Assembly: GCA_963718295.1 (NCBI GenBank)
Contig: CAVQYV010000005.1
Coordinates: 41,781-105,780 of the forward strand
Direction: 5' to 3'
Source: CAVQYV01 sp963718295 [NCBI: uncultured Methylomirabilota bacterium]
GTDB lineage: Bacteria > Methylomirabilota > Methylomirabilia > CAVQYV01
Length of the DNA stretch: 64,000 bases
Position numbers and translations under genes: made by a program. The notes under the pieces are model-generated. The model ran no database searches and was not told the origin of the DNA. It was given only the letters and a program-made list of their open reading frames with translations. The number at the start of each line of letters is the position of its first letter. The first letter of the stretch is position 1. Below are positions 26,347 to 35,848 of the stretch, one piece after another.

Positions 26347-26373
26347 TTGACAAGGCAGACGGGGAGGTATAAT
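26347..26373 (+). promoter_or_regulatory. Candidate promoter for the mannonate dehydratase gene
   Basis: TTGACA at 26347 and a consensus TATAAT at 26368, but with a short 15-base spacing. It is 56 bases before ATG 26429. Nothing else recognisable lies in 26089-26346. Confidence 0.55.
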
Positions 26374-26428
26374 AAGAGAGGGGGGCGGCTTCTGCAGTCG
26401 GACGATCACCAACGAGGAGGAGCAAGAG

Positions 26429-27481
26429 ATGGCAGGTGGGATTCGGATCGCATTTGGCCAGTTCCGGGAGTTGACCGAGAAAGATCTCCTTTTTGCCCGG
26501 CAGTTGGGCGCGAGCGGGGTCACGCTGAACACACCCCTCTTCCAGGGGAAATCCCTTTATGGGGTGGACATCTTCATCAATGCCCGAAAAGGGGCGCCGG
26601 AGGCATCCCCGCCGGCAGCCCGATGGGACTTCATGGAGATCGTGCAGCTTTGCTCCATGGTGGAGGACTACGGGCTCAGACTGGAAGCCATCGAGAACAC
26701 GCCCATCTCTTTCTATGATAAGGCGATGCTCGGGCTTCCCGGCCGGGATGAGCAGATCGAGCATTACCAGGAGATCATCCGCATGCTGGGCAAGGCCGGG
26801 ATCCCCATACTGGGATATCACTGGATGCCTGCCCAAGTCTGGCGTACCTCCAAGAGCACCCCTGGCCGTGGAGGGTCGCTGGTGAGCTCATATGACCAGC
26901 GCCTGGCAAAGGATGCACCCCTTGCCTTCGCTCGAGCTATCACCGAGGAAGAGCTTTGGGCCAACTACAAGTACTTCATCCAGGCCGTCCTTCCCATAGC
27001 CGAGGAGGTCGGCGTGAAGTTGGCTCTCCATCCGGACGATCCACCCACGGAAGAGCCCCTGGGCGGTGTGGCGCGGATCATGGGAGGGCTCAAAGGTTTC
27101 CAGCGTGCCATGGAGATAGGGGACAGCCCGAATCACGGATTGGATTTTTGCATCGGGAGTTGGGCATCTAAATCCGTCGGTGAGATGATGGAAGGGTTGC
27201 AGTATTTTGGCCCTCGAGGGAAGCTCTTCTATGCCCACCTTCGAAACGTCAGGGGATCGGTCCCCAGGTTTCAGGAGACCTTCATCGACGAGGGGGACGT
27301 GGATGTAGTGGCAGTCCTGCGGGAGATGCTCGAGGTAGGATTTGACGGCTTCATCATCGATGATCACGTTCCCAAGATGGTGAACGATACCGCCTGGGGA
27401 CATCGAGGGCGAGCCTTTGCCACCGGGTACATCACGGGTGTGCTGAGGGCCATTCAGACTCCTGGCTCGCAACTGTCATGA
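26429..27481 (+). CDS. uxuA: Mannonate dehydratase UxuA-like
   Basis: A 350-residue TIM-barrel enzyme converting mannonate to 2-keto-3-deoxygluconate in hexuronate breakdown. Family features are VKLALHPDDPP, with metal-binding histidine, LDFCIGSWAS, YAHLRNVRGSVPRFQETFID and GFDGFIIDDHVPKM near the C-terminus. ATG 26429 follows GAGGAGGAGCAAGAG. No other uronate gene is nearby, so an allied sugar-acid substrate is possible. It is divergent from the MBL gene. Confidence 0.82.
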   Translation: MAGGIRIAFGQFRELTEKDLLFARQLGASGVTLNTPLFQGKSLYGVDIFINARKGAPEASPPAARWDFMEIVQLCSMVEDYGLRLEAIENTPISFYDKAMLGLPGRDEQIEHYQEIIRMLGKAGIPILGYHWMPAQVWRTSKSTPGRGGSLVSSYDQRLAKDAPLAFARAITEEELWANYKYFIQAVLPIAEEVGVKLALHPDDPPTEEPLGGVARIMGGLKGFQRAMEIGDSPNHGLDFCIGSWASKSVGEMMEGLQYFGPRGKLFYAHLRNVRGSVPRFQETFIDEGDVDVVAVLREMLEVGFDGFIIDDHVPKMVNDTAWGHRGRAFATGYITGVLRAIQTPGSQLS

Positions 27482-27607
27482 ATTCCTCTGGCAGCCACGA
27501 CCCCGATCGCTTCGGCTTGGCAACATGGGAAATATAACATCCATAACTTCATAAGTTTCTATCTCTTCCCCTCGCGAACCAGAAACTCCGAGTTGTATTT
27601 CGAAAAG

Positions 27608-28732
27608 CTAACCAGCCTCGGCCAAACGAATCTGATAGATCCGTGCGTCGTTGCCGTGGATAACGCCGAGTTGGGCACTCGGTTCTGTAACTGCAACGCC
27701 GCTTTCAGCGAGCGGATAGGTACAGTTCTCGATCCACGCGCCCAGATCCATTAAGAGCATTGGCCTTCCTCCACTCGGCCTGCATAGAGTCAGGGACGCC
27801 TTATGGGTGTGCCCCATCGTGACCACTCTCACATGCTGGCCTGGCAGGTCCCTCTCTTGTGCGATATCGATTGATCGATAGAGCTTTTGAAAATAGGGAT
27901 TGGCGGCGCTATCCGGCGATGGTATCTCCTGACAAACGAAAGGAGGGAGCGTCTTCTCCGGGATGACCTGAATCGCCCCTCCAGGAGCTTCGAGATTGTG
28001 TTCAGGATCTGTGATCGCCTTCTCGAGTTCCCTTATGGGTTTGTTAATCCCCGCGGTCTTCTTGCTCCACTCCATCACCGGATACTTATTCGGCTCAACC
28101 CATGCGCCGATAAAATATACCCCAAACTCCTCGATAGCATCGGGGAGGGTGGTTTCGAGGATATCAAAGGCGTCGCCGTGGGTGCCAAAGAGGAAGGGCT
28201 TTTCGTCCTGTGCCCTGTTGAAAAATTTGTAGCGAAAAGGAATCTCCTGTAAAGGGTCGCTTCTTTTCGTGTCATGGTTTCCCAAGAGCATAGTCGCTTT
28301 GAGGCATGGCCCTCCCCGGTCAATCCCCCGATAGAGAAGGTCCCGCAGGTCACCATGGGCATCATCGGGTATTTCCGCTGGCTTTGCCGATCCAGGAAAT
28401 TCCCTCCAGAGGTCAAAGAAATCTCCGAGTTGAACCGTGACCAGTTTCCTGATGCGATTTGACTCCCAGGAATTCCTCAGAGCAACCATGCCCTCCAACA
28501 GTGGTACAAGCAGCCCGGACTCGCTGTGATTGAAGCCGTACTTGAAACGCTGCCGTCTTTGCGGGGAGAGTAAATGGAGATCGGGGATGAGAAAGAACAC
28601 TTCCCTCTCCGAGGCATTTCCAAGGACAGGATCACTGACACGGCCGAGGAGCCTGATTTCCCCCCTGAGAGGGCCAAGGACTTCAAGCATTGCCGAGACT
28701 ACTTCGTCGTGGGGATTCATCGGCATCGTCAA
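27608..28732 (-). CDS. Metallophosphoesterase
   Basis: A 374-residue protein with all five metal-binding blocks of the calcineurin-like family in order: IPDLHL, LGDFFDLW, LLGNHDTKR, GTHGDAFD and MGHTHKASL. It has no signal peptide. The next gene upstream encodes a lipoprotein with only four bases between them. Substrate unknown. Confidence 0.8.
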   Translation of the reverse strand: MTMPMNPHDEVVSAMLEVLGPLRGEIRLLGRVSDPVLGNASEREVFFLIPDLHLLSPQRRQRFKYGFNHSESGLLVPLLEGMVALRNSWESNRIRKLVTVQLGDFFDLWREFPGSAKPAEIPDDAHGDLRDLLYRGIDRGGPCLKATMLLGNHDTKRSDPLQEIPFRYKFFNRAQDEKPFLFGTHGDAFDILETTLPDAIEEFGVYFIGAWVEPNKYPVMEWSKKTAGINKPIRELEKAITDPEHNLEAPGGAIQVIPEKTLPPFVCQEIPSPDSAANPYFQKLYRSIDIAQERDLPGQHVRVVTMGHTHKASLTLCRPSGGRPMLLMDLGAWIENCTYPLAESGVAVTEPSAQLGVIHGNDARIYQIRLAEAG

Positions 28733-28736
28733 CCTC

Positions 28737-29465
28737 CTATTGGGGTTTCTTGGCTGGGAAATCCTGGGCCTTTCCCTTTTCGGGAGCTACTACTAACCGC
28801 GAATAGCGGTTACTGCCGGGGAGCTGATAAAGAATGAACCAGAACTTTTCGAAGCGAAAGGCGAGCACGTCTGCAAAGGCACGGAGGCGATAACGGGAAT
28901 CCATCACAGCATCAGCAAAGTCGACATTCAGATTGGACAATTGACGGATCACCTGAGTCCTTCCTCCAGACAGCTGTTCTCGTGATCCGAGAAACTCCAG
29001 CACAGGCGAATAGGCGATCTGGGCGGATCTAATATCTCCCGTGGTTTCACCAGGCTGGACGCCTGCTTGTGCATAAGGTCCCTCGGCCAGGAAATCGATG
29101 AGGTCGTCACGATCGCTCCGTCCGTCCTGGATCGAAGCGGCGGCAAGGGGAAGGGGCACCCCGGTGAAGAGGGGAACGACATTCGCTGCGGGAAGGGCAT
29201 CGGGAGCAGATCCATTCTCTGAGTATTGCGCCTTCGGGAAATATTCCGAACCAGAGGGCCTATAGACCTCATCGACAGGTACCCTGCTCACCGTTTCCGC
29301 CGATCCAGCCGTTACTGAGGTAAGGATTGCCCTCGTCCTGTTATGGTCATACCTGTCATAAGGCGATCCCACATGAACGACTTTCGCAGCGCAGCCTGCA
29401 ACGAGAAACACAAAGATGAGAATGACTGCAAAGGGCCAGTTTCTGATGCGATGGTTTCCTGCCAT
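28737..29465 (-). CDS. Putative lipoprotein of unknown function
   Basis: A 242-residue protein with lipobox LVAGC near residue 25, so probably lipid-anchored. The mature part has no family I recognise. It pairs with the metallophosphoesterase gene four bases downstream. Start ATG follows a run of GGGAGGGAGGTC. Confidence 0.65.
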   Translation of the reverse strand: MAGNHRIRNWPFAVILIFVFLVAGCAAKVVHVGSPYDRYDHNRTRAILTSVTAGSAETVSRVPVDEVYRPSGSEYFPKAQYSENGSAPDALPAANVVPLFTGVPLPLAAASIQDGRSDRDDLIDFLAEGPYAQAGVQPGETTGDIRSAQIAYSPVLEFLGSREQLSGGRTQVIRQLSNLNVDFADAVMDSRYRLRAFADVLAFRFEKFWFILYQLPGSNRYSRLVVAPEKGKAQDFPAKKPQ

Positions 29466-29477
29466 GACCTCCCTCCC

Positions 29478-29757
29478 TCACCTGCGGAATTTCTTCCTCT
29501 TGGACTTTTTTCTCTTCATCTTCCCGCTTATGGTCTTCGCCAGCTCATCCATGAACTCAACCCTCCTCGGATACTCATAGGGTGCCGTGTGCTTCCACAC
29601 GAATTCCTGGAGCTTCCTTGCCGGCGCGCCCTATGGCTGAGGTCACCTCATGAGAACTGCAAAAGCCCTAACACATTATCCCTAAGTTCATCAGGATTTG
29701 CAATGACGGCGCATTCTTTCACCGCGGGATGCTTTGGTGGGATGGGCGCAGGGTACG
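29478..29757 (-). pseudogene. Relic of an AMP-forming acyl-CoA synthetase (C-terminal end)
   Basis: Two fragments in different frames. One (about 29640-29757) reads HPAVKECAVIANPDELRDNV, the start of the C-terminal AMP-binding domain. The other (29481-29630) reads [17 protein letters not shown] and then [16 protein letters not shown], its end with the catalytic lysine in SGK. The linking part is lost and the larger N-terminal domain is absent. It ends right next to repeat copy 2. No complete gene lies in 29466-29999. Confidence 0.75.
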
Positions 29758-29758
29758 A

Positions 29759-29803
29759 TTCATTTGACGAGTCTAACAAGTTGTTTTAGAACCAACGTCC
29801 CCC
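29759..29803 (+). repeat. 45-bp direct repeat, copy 2
   Basis: Partner of 25025-25069, 41 of 45 bases identical, same orientation. It borders the acyl-CoA synthetase relic. Bases 29804-29999 hold nothing I recognise. Confidence 0.85.
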
Positions 29804-29999
29804 AGGCCAAGGCCCCGTTCTCGGAACGAATAATCTACCCGGTGCCTTACTTTTCCACCTCCTGCCCGATGGGGGCTAAACTTCAACGTCGGCGTGGAAA
29901 TGGGGCGTGATCCTGCAAATGTTGACTGCCTGATTACTATCTGGTAACCTCATAGGCAAAAACATGGCCCCCTTGACTGGTTTTGTCAATACCTCTTGC

Positions 30000-30396
30000 C
30001 TACTCCTTCTCCCGCAGGCGCATGATCTCCTGGTAGATTGCCCTCGCCTGCTGCTCAGAGCAGCTTTCCGTCGAAAAGGGGGGCATGATGCTGTCGGATC
30101 CATCACGCGCCTTAGGGCTTCGGATATAGGACAGAAAGGTGTCGAAGTCCTCCAACTGAGGCGCTCCTTTCAGGGGCAGGTGGGGCTTGAATACATTGCC
30201 GCCATCGGGGTGACAGGCGCCGCAGGTTTGGTTGAATTGTTCCGCGGCGGGCTGGCCTTCCGGCACCTCCGCCGCCATCAGCTTCCCCTGGGCTTTTACA
30301 GGGCTTCTCCCCAGTGGGCAGGGAGATCAAAAAAAGAAGGGTGATGACAAATAGCATCACACACCGGGGGAAATCGGATAGAGTTCCCTTTCGCAT
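30000..30396 (-). CDS. Monoheme cytochrome c, one-base frameshift after the signal peptide
   Basis: The signal peptide (MRKGTLSDFPRCVMLFVITL to LPTGEKP) lies in one frame, preceded by GGAGGTCAATTCCA. The mature protein, from VKAQGKLMAAEV with TCGACHPDGG and a distal IMPPF methionine ligand, lies in another. Deleting one base of the GGG at 30301-30303 joins them. A single-heme c-type cytochrome of about 130 residues, last gene of the nir cluster; probably an electron donor. Without the signal peptide it could not receive heme, which argues for assembly error. Confidence 0.75.
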
Positions 30397-30449
30397 TGGA
30401 ATTGACCTCCGGGGCGATTTGTCAATCTACGGATAAGACCAAGCTGCGC

Positions 30450-31659
30450 TCATAGACCCAGGATGTGGGCTCGTACGGTGGAAAATATCCCGGAAGGGGT
30501 GAGGGCCGGGATTTCTTTGACCCGCTGAAATGTCTTGGTATCGAGGATAACTACTTTGTTTTCCTTGTAACAAGACACATAGATATTCTTTCCCTTGGGG
30601 GTGAATGCCATGTGGAAGACCCGATCACCGATCTCCAAGGTCTTGATGACCTCCAGCTTCAGAGAATCGATGACCTGCAAAAACCGGTGATTCTCGCCCG
30701 AGAAGTTGACCCACACATGGCGGCCATCTGGGCTGGCCATGGAGAACATGGGGGTGCCTGCCAGATCGATGGATTTCATAAGCTTCCAGGAACCTACCTC
30801 ATAAACCGCCAGACGCTCCTCCCCCACCACGGGCGCGAAGAGAAGATTGTTGGCGATGGCCCATCCGCCCAGATGAGGGACCTTCGTCACGGCCACCTTA
30901 GGGCTTTTCCCGTGAGGGCTCTTGCAGGGAAATCTCGTCCACCTTGTCGAGGGTCCATGTATCCAGCCTCGCCAGGTGATCGGAGTGATACAGGGCGGCG
31001 ATATAATATCGGCCGTCGGGAGTGAGTAACGCATCAAAAGGCATTCTGCCCACATTCCAGAACTTCTTGATCACCGGAAACTCGGGTTGATCGGCATCCA
31101 GAACCCAGATGCCGTCGGCATCCATCAGGGAAAAGATCAGAAGGTTCCCGGGAGCCTCCACTATACCCACGGCTCGGGAAGGGATCTCTCCCCCGCCCCC
31201 TTCCTTATCCTCTCTCAGCGCTGGAACGGTGTGCACGATGGTGAGATTTTCGGCATCGACGATCTTCACATCAGCCGGCTTATAGTTGGCTACGGCGACG
31301 AATCGGTTGTCTTGGGTCACCGCCAGACCGATGGAGCTCTCACCCACTTTGATCCTGGCGGTGCACTTCAGGGCCAGAAGATCCAGCTTATTGAGCCAGC
31401 CATCGCGAGTGACGAGATAGGCATAGCGGGCGTCGTGGGAAAAGGAGATTGTGGCATGGTGCAACACACCCAGATCGGGGATTCGCCCCAGGATTTCATG
31501 GCGAAGGGAGTCGACCACGACGACGCTGGAATTTTCTCGTTCGATGATGACCATCAGAGCCCCGGTCCCCCACTGGGCCCCGGAAATGGCGGGGAGAAGA
31601 AGGAGCCCGCAAATCACTGCCCAGACTGCCCACACGCCGATGCACAAGTATCGCTTCAT
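30450..31659 (-). CDS. nirF: NirF, heme d1 biosynthesis protein, one-base frameshift
   Basis: The first part begins with an export signal (MKRYLCIGVWAVWAVICGLL) and a beta-propeller start LMVIIERENSSVVVVDSLRH. It ends prematurely after EISLQEPSREKP. The second frame continues VAVTKVPHLGGWAIANN, hallmark of NirF, to the end. One base less in GGG at 30901-30903 restores PKVAVTKVPH. NirF is a heme-d1-domain protein needed for d1 formation in the periplasm. It starts four bases after the nirJ stop. Confidence 0.82.
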
Positions 31660-31662
31660 GGC

Positions 31663-32862
31663 TTACCTCAAGAGGATCAATGATTCCTGGTTCATAGAGA
31701 TCTCTTCATGGGTCAGATAGCACGAGGGATCGGATCCCCACCAATCGGAGGATTGGGCAAAGGCCCTGGCGCGGGAGTTTCCGCCGCACAAGTTCACGAA
31801 CCGGCACCCTCCGCAGCGTCCGTGAAATGGCCCTCTGCGCCCTCCCAGCCCGATGAAGAAATGTTCGGACGAATCGGACAAGATCTGTCCGAGCGGGGTT
31901 TGCCTCACGTTGCCCAGCGAGATTCCTCTGCAAAATGGATCAGGATGGACGCTGCCCCAGGGATCGATGTTGATCAATCGAACCCCGACCCCAGAGCCAC
32001 CTCCCCTGTCCTGTATCAGGAGATCGTGCATCCTCTTTGCCACCACTGGGCTTTCCCGCTCCACTGACAACAGGAGAAACGGGGCATCGGCCTCATTGTT
32101 ACCGGTTACGATTTCGCGGGGGGAGGATTCGTCTTGCACATAATCCATCGCCTTTCGAATGAGGAGGCTCATGGCTTCCCGCGTCTCGGCCTGCCCCAGG
32201 GCCATCCTCCCCATCGCTCTATCCGAGTAATTCAAGTGGGAAACATATAGCTTTCTCAGGTTTTCTCGTTCAAAAAGATCGATGACAAAGGGAAACTGGG
32301 AAGCGGTGTAGGAGTCAAGGAAAAGCGGAGCCCCACCTTGATCCCCGCATCCCGGCACAGCCGAATGCCTGCCAAGGATGCCTCGTAAGCCCCTGCCTGC
32401 CCGCGAAATGCATCGTGCTTCCCTCGCGATCCGTCGATGCTGATTCCCACATAGTCAATGCCGCTATCCGAGATCTTCCTCACTTGAGCTTCATCTATGA
32501 GGGTTCCATTGGTGGAAAGGGCGCAGGATATACCCTTGGCCCGTTGCATAGGCGGCCAATGGGTAAAGGTCCTGCCTGAGCATGGGCTCCCCGCCCGATA
32601 GGATCAGGACGAAAACATCCAGCCTGGCCAGATCATCGATGACAACTTTGGCCTCCTGGGTGCTCAGCTCGCCCTTGCCGCCCTCCCCTTCCCCCGAGCT
32701 GCCTGAGTTCGCATCTGCATAGCAGTGGCGGCACGCAAGATTGCAGCGGTTGGTCAGATTCCATATGACCACATGTCCAGACCGTCGATGTCTGGTTCCG
32801 GGCGCAGGCGATGGGGCGCAAGGATTATAGGCTTCTCTGAGCAGGCTGCTGATCCTCAACAT
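31663..32862 (-). CDS. nirJ: NirJ-type radical SAM protein of heme d1 synthesis, two one-base frameshifts
   Basis: Three frames together give one SPASM radical-SAM enzyme. Frame 1 has the cluster motif NRCNLACRHCYA (CxxxCxxC) and LILSGGEPMLR. Frame 2 has ISCALSTNGTLIDEAQV and GISIDGSRGKHDAFRG. Frame 3 has LYVSHLNYSDRAMGR and the C-terminal auxiliary-cluster cysteines in GRCGGCRFVNLCGGNSRARA. The breaks are one extra base in CCC 32533-32535 and one missing base at GG 32311-32312. NirJ removes propionate side chains during d1 synthesis. Confidence 0.83.
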
Positions 32863-32879
32863 CGATCTCTACCCTACCC

Positions 32880-33538
32880 TCATTTCTCTAAAGCGCGGAA
32901 GTGATACACATAGGCGCCCAAATTCTTGATTTCCTCGTCCGTCAGGTCGAATTTCGGCATCGTCTGCTCGGTGTAGCCGAGGATCTTGCTGCTGGTGTAG
33001 GGAAACTTGATCTGGCCTACGATGGCTCTGACGTCCCTCTGGCGAGCTACAGTTCTGTAGGCGGGGGCGAAGGCCTCGTATTCAGGGTGATGGCATCCCA
33101 TGCAATACTCGCCAAATAGGGAATTGCCTCTTTCAATGCCCCGGGGATCATCCCACCAGGCCGACGCCTCGGCCACTCCGAGGTTGCCATTCTCCTTGAC
33201 CCGGATCTCTTTCCTGCTTTCGGGGCGCGTGGTCTTGAAATAGTGAGCCAACAGGCGCAGCTCATCGAGGCTCAACCGGCAGTCCCAGGCGGGCATCAAG
33301 GTGTCCAGGATCCCATATCGAACCAATGATCGGATGCCAGCCTCGCTGAGCGCGCCCAGGTCTGCAGGAATCAGGGGAACGCCGACAAATCCCATCCGGT
33401 CAAAGCCATGGCAGCCAGCGCAGTTTTCCAGGTAGATCTGCCTTGCCGCCCATTCATCCCTCGAATCTTCCCCCCAGAGACCGCCAGAAAGATGAGAAGG
33501 ACGATCGCAGCGGACAGGAAAGGCAAGATTCCTTTCAT
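32880..33538 (-). CDS. Diheme cytochrome c, one-base frameshift
   Basis: The signal peptide MKGILPFLSAAIVLLIFLAV lies in one frame. The rest reads DEWAARQIYLENCAGCHGFD, continues with MGFVGVPLIPADL, and later has GNSLFGEYCMGCHHPEYEAF and the ligand region TMPKF. One base missing from the C6 run at 33470-33475 (minus-strand G run) joins them. Two CxxCH sites (CAGCH, CMGCH). Related to NirC and the cytochrome domains of NirN/NirS; likely donates electrons to the cd1 protein encoded ten bases upstream. Confidence 0.78.
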
Positions 33539-33548
33539 GAATGGATCC

Positions 33549-35129
33549 CTACTGGATCGATTTCTCCAAGCCCACCGTGATGATCTTGGGGCGGACATGG
33601 GAGAAGATCCCTGCAGGCACCTCCATCGAAAATTCCCCAACCCTCTCGAAGGTGTCGGACTTGTAGATCACGAGCTTGTCCCCCTGGTATCCGGCGCTCA
33701 CGTAGAGATAGTCGCCCCTGGCGGTGTACTCCGGGAAGTGAGCATGACCGCCGACCGTGACGGTCTTGACCACATCGAGGCTTTCCTTGTCAATGAGCTG
33801 GATCTTACCGGCATTAGGCCCCGTGCCCACGATATCCACCACGATGTACCGAGCTTGGGGATGAGCTGCGGGCGATTCCGTGGGTCCGAGCACCGGTATC
33901 TGCTTCACCACCTGCCAGGTATCCAAATCCCAGACGGAGACCACGCTCTTGTCGCAGCCACCGATGTTGGTCCCCACACCCAGAGTTCGGCCCCCCACCT
34001 TCACCACCGCACCTGAGCCGACATGGGGCTGGCATCCCCCGGGTATCTTCTGGACGATCTTCTTCTCCTTCAGATCAATGGCCGAATACACATTGTCCTC
34101 ATAGGAGGCGATCATCAAATAGCGCCCATCCGGGGAAAGAAATCCGTCGTGCAGGCGCCTACCCACGTTCTCCACCTTGGTGATGGGCATGCCAGGCTTG
34201 TTGTACTCGATGATCCAGACCTGGCCCGCATCCTTCAAGGCGATCACCAAATAATCCGCGAAGGGCGTCCCGGTCACCATTCCGGAGCGAGATTCGACCC
34301 TATTGCCGTCCGGGTCCGTCCCTTTCAGCTCCATGAACTTCACTGGCTCCAGCGTCTTGGCATCCAGGATGACTGCGGTTTGGGGGACAAACGAACCGGC
34401 CATCACATAGCGGCCATCCCTCGATACCGCAAGGGGAGGCCCGTTGAATCCGATGCGGACCCTTCGCACCGCCTGCAGGGAATAGAGGTCCATCTTGTAC
34501 ACATGGCCCGAGTCGGTCTTGATGTAGGCCCAGCGCGGGTCAGTGGGGTGGTAATCGACCAGATGGGGGGCATGGCTGGTGGGAATTTCGCCGACCTTCC
34601 GGTTGGTCTTTCCATCGAAGAATACCACCTTGCTGTTGCCAGTGGCGTAACGCCCTCGGGACATGACCGCCATCAGGTCATCCAGATCCTCGATGGGATA
34701 GGTCGGCTGGGACGGAAGTGCAGATTCATCCTCGACATAGACCTCCAGCGACTTCTGGATGTCTTCCATGCCCCAGGATACATTGGCCTTGGAAGTGCTC
34801 TTGAAAAGGGCGGCCAGCTTGCGGATGTCGGCTGGGGGAAGTTTGCCTCCCCAGGGCGGCATCAGGGTATCCATGACCCCGGTCGTGATCATGGTCCTGA
34901 GGGCAGCTTCACTCAATGGCTTCAGGGCTTCCTTCGTCAAAGCCGGCCCTATGAAACCGCCCCGGTCCGCACCATGGCAAACGGCACAGTTCTTGGCGAA
35001 GATCCCCTCGGCGTCCTCCAGGTCCCCAGCGATTGCCGTGGCCCAGGGAAAGACGAAAAGCGCCCCTACGATGACCGCTCCGTAAATGGCCTTTGTCAAC
35101 CGATCATAGGTTCCGCGATAGGTTCTCAT
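33549..35129 (-). CDS. Cytochrome cd1-family protein (NirS/NirN type)
   Basis: A 526-residue periplasmic protein, intact. Signal peptide 1-35. Heme c site CAVCH at 48-52. Methionine ligand region TLMPPWGG near 90. Heme d1 propeller about 150-520. By eye against Pseudomonas NirS from memory, the proximal d1 histidine matches HAPHLV (H189) and one distal histidine is kept in RRLHDG (H327). The other catalytic histidine (ASHYRP in NirS) aligns with VTGTPF, so it appears to be missing. That favours a NirN-like d1 dehydrogenase or a divergent reductase over classic NirS. SD AAAGGAGG before the ATG. Confidence 0.82.
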   Translation of the reverse strand: MRTYRGTYDRLTKAIYGAVIVGALFVFPWATAIAGDLEDAEGIFAKNCAVCHGADRGGFIGPALTKEALKPLSEAALRTMITTGVMDTLMPPWGGKLPPADIRKLAALFKSTSKANVSWGMEDIQKSLEVYVEDESALPSQPTYPIEDLDDLMAVMSRGRYATGNSKVVFFDGKTNRKVGEIPTSHAPHLVDYHPTDPRWAYIKTDSGHVYKMDLYSLQAVRRVRIGFNGPPLAVSRDGRYVMAGSFVPQTAVILDAKTLEPVKFMELKGTDPDGNRVESRSGMVTGTPFADYLVIALKDAGQVWIIEYNKPGMPITKVENVGRRLHDGFLSPDGRYLMIASYEDNVYSAIDLKEKKIVQKIPGGCQPHVGSGAVVKVGGRTLGVGTNIGGCDKSVVSVWDLDTWQVVKQIPVLGPTESPAAHPQARYIVVDIVGTGPNAGKIQLIDKESLDVVKTVTVGGHAHFPEYTARGDYLYVSAGYQGDKLVIYKSDTFERVGEFSMEVPAGIFSHVRPKIITVGLEKSIQ

Positions 35130-35187
35130 CCTCGTCCCCTCCTTTCTTTTCCTCTGCTCTCATGATTCCCCTTTGATTCGATTTGTC

Positions 35188-35203
35188 TATGATCCAAATC
35201 ATA
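35188..35203 (-). promoter_or_regulatory. FNR/Dnr-type palindrome upstream of the nir cluster
   Basis: TATGATCCAAATCATA is a perfect palindrome with the TGAT-N4-ATCA core of CRP/FNR-family anaerobic and NO regulators. It lies 59 bases upstream of the cd1 gene start. The regulator is not encoded in the window. Confidence 0.6.
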
Positions 35204-35384
35204 AGCGGCCTTTCCATATCCCCTTGATCAGGTCCACCACCAGGGCGACTTGGGCCTTGCCTGCCTGGTGGGACGGAAACGTACTTCTGGACATAGAGGT
35301 CCAAGGACTTGGGAGAGAGGGATTGGGTCATGATGGGGTAACAATATCCGCCGTTTGCCCTGAGCCTGTCAGGAAAGATGGCCA

Positions 35385-35610
35385 TCAGCCCATGAAAATT
35401 GCCTTTTCCGGCGGAATCGCCCTCAGATAGGGCGTAGCGCAATGGGCGGCGATGACCTTGACCCCCAGATCCAGGGCCTTTTTCAGCCTTCTTGGATCAT
35501 TGAATTTATGGGAGCCGGATTTGGAGGTCGACACAGCCAGTTCGGCACCGGTATGGCTGAGGAGGGGGACCTTTTATTGGGCGAGGATTTCATGGAAGGG
35601 GATACATCGG
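35385..35610 (-). pseudogene. Relic of an amidohydrolase-family gene
   Basis: One minus-strand frame reads PFHEILAQ, stop, KVPLLSHTGAELAVSTSKSG and then DLGVKVIAAHCATPYLRAIP. The HTGAE and VIAAHC segments match metal-dependent amidohydrolases. There is an internal stop at 35575-35577, no start and no N- or C-terminal domain. The rest of 35204-35848 contains nothing recognisable. Confidence 0.6.
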
Positions 35611-35848
35611 TCATCTTTGGGATCGATCTGCTGGCTGGATCGGATTCACTTGAAAAGCACGGCACCTTGGTCCAGGCATCGCCGGGTCTCCGTTACCTCA
35701 ATAATTACCCGCACCTTAGCTCATGATTTTAATGTAATCTCCTCTCTCGGCTGAGTCAATACCTTATTTTCATTTGATTTTCTGATCTCGCTGGAGCAAA
35801 GCATAAAAGCATTATGCATGATGGGAGTGGTCTGGTCCCCAAGGAGGG

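Noticed and set aside
25025-29803. Reading the 45-bp repeat pair as a CRISPR array
   Set aside because: Only two copies 4.7 kb apart, no regular spacers and no cas genes.
34023-35165. 380-codon plus-strand frame across the cd1 gene
   Set aside because: Shadow of the minus-strand cd1 gene, which has signal peptide, heme site and SD.
35442-35726. Plus-strand frames in the gap upstream of the nir cluster
   Set aside because: No RBS or homology; the minus strand carries a recognisable amidohydrolase relic.
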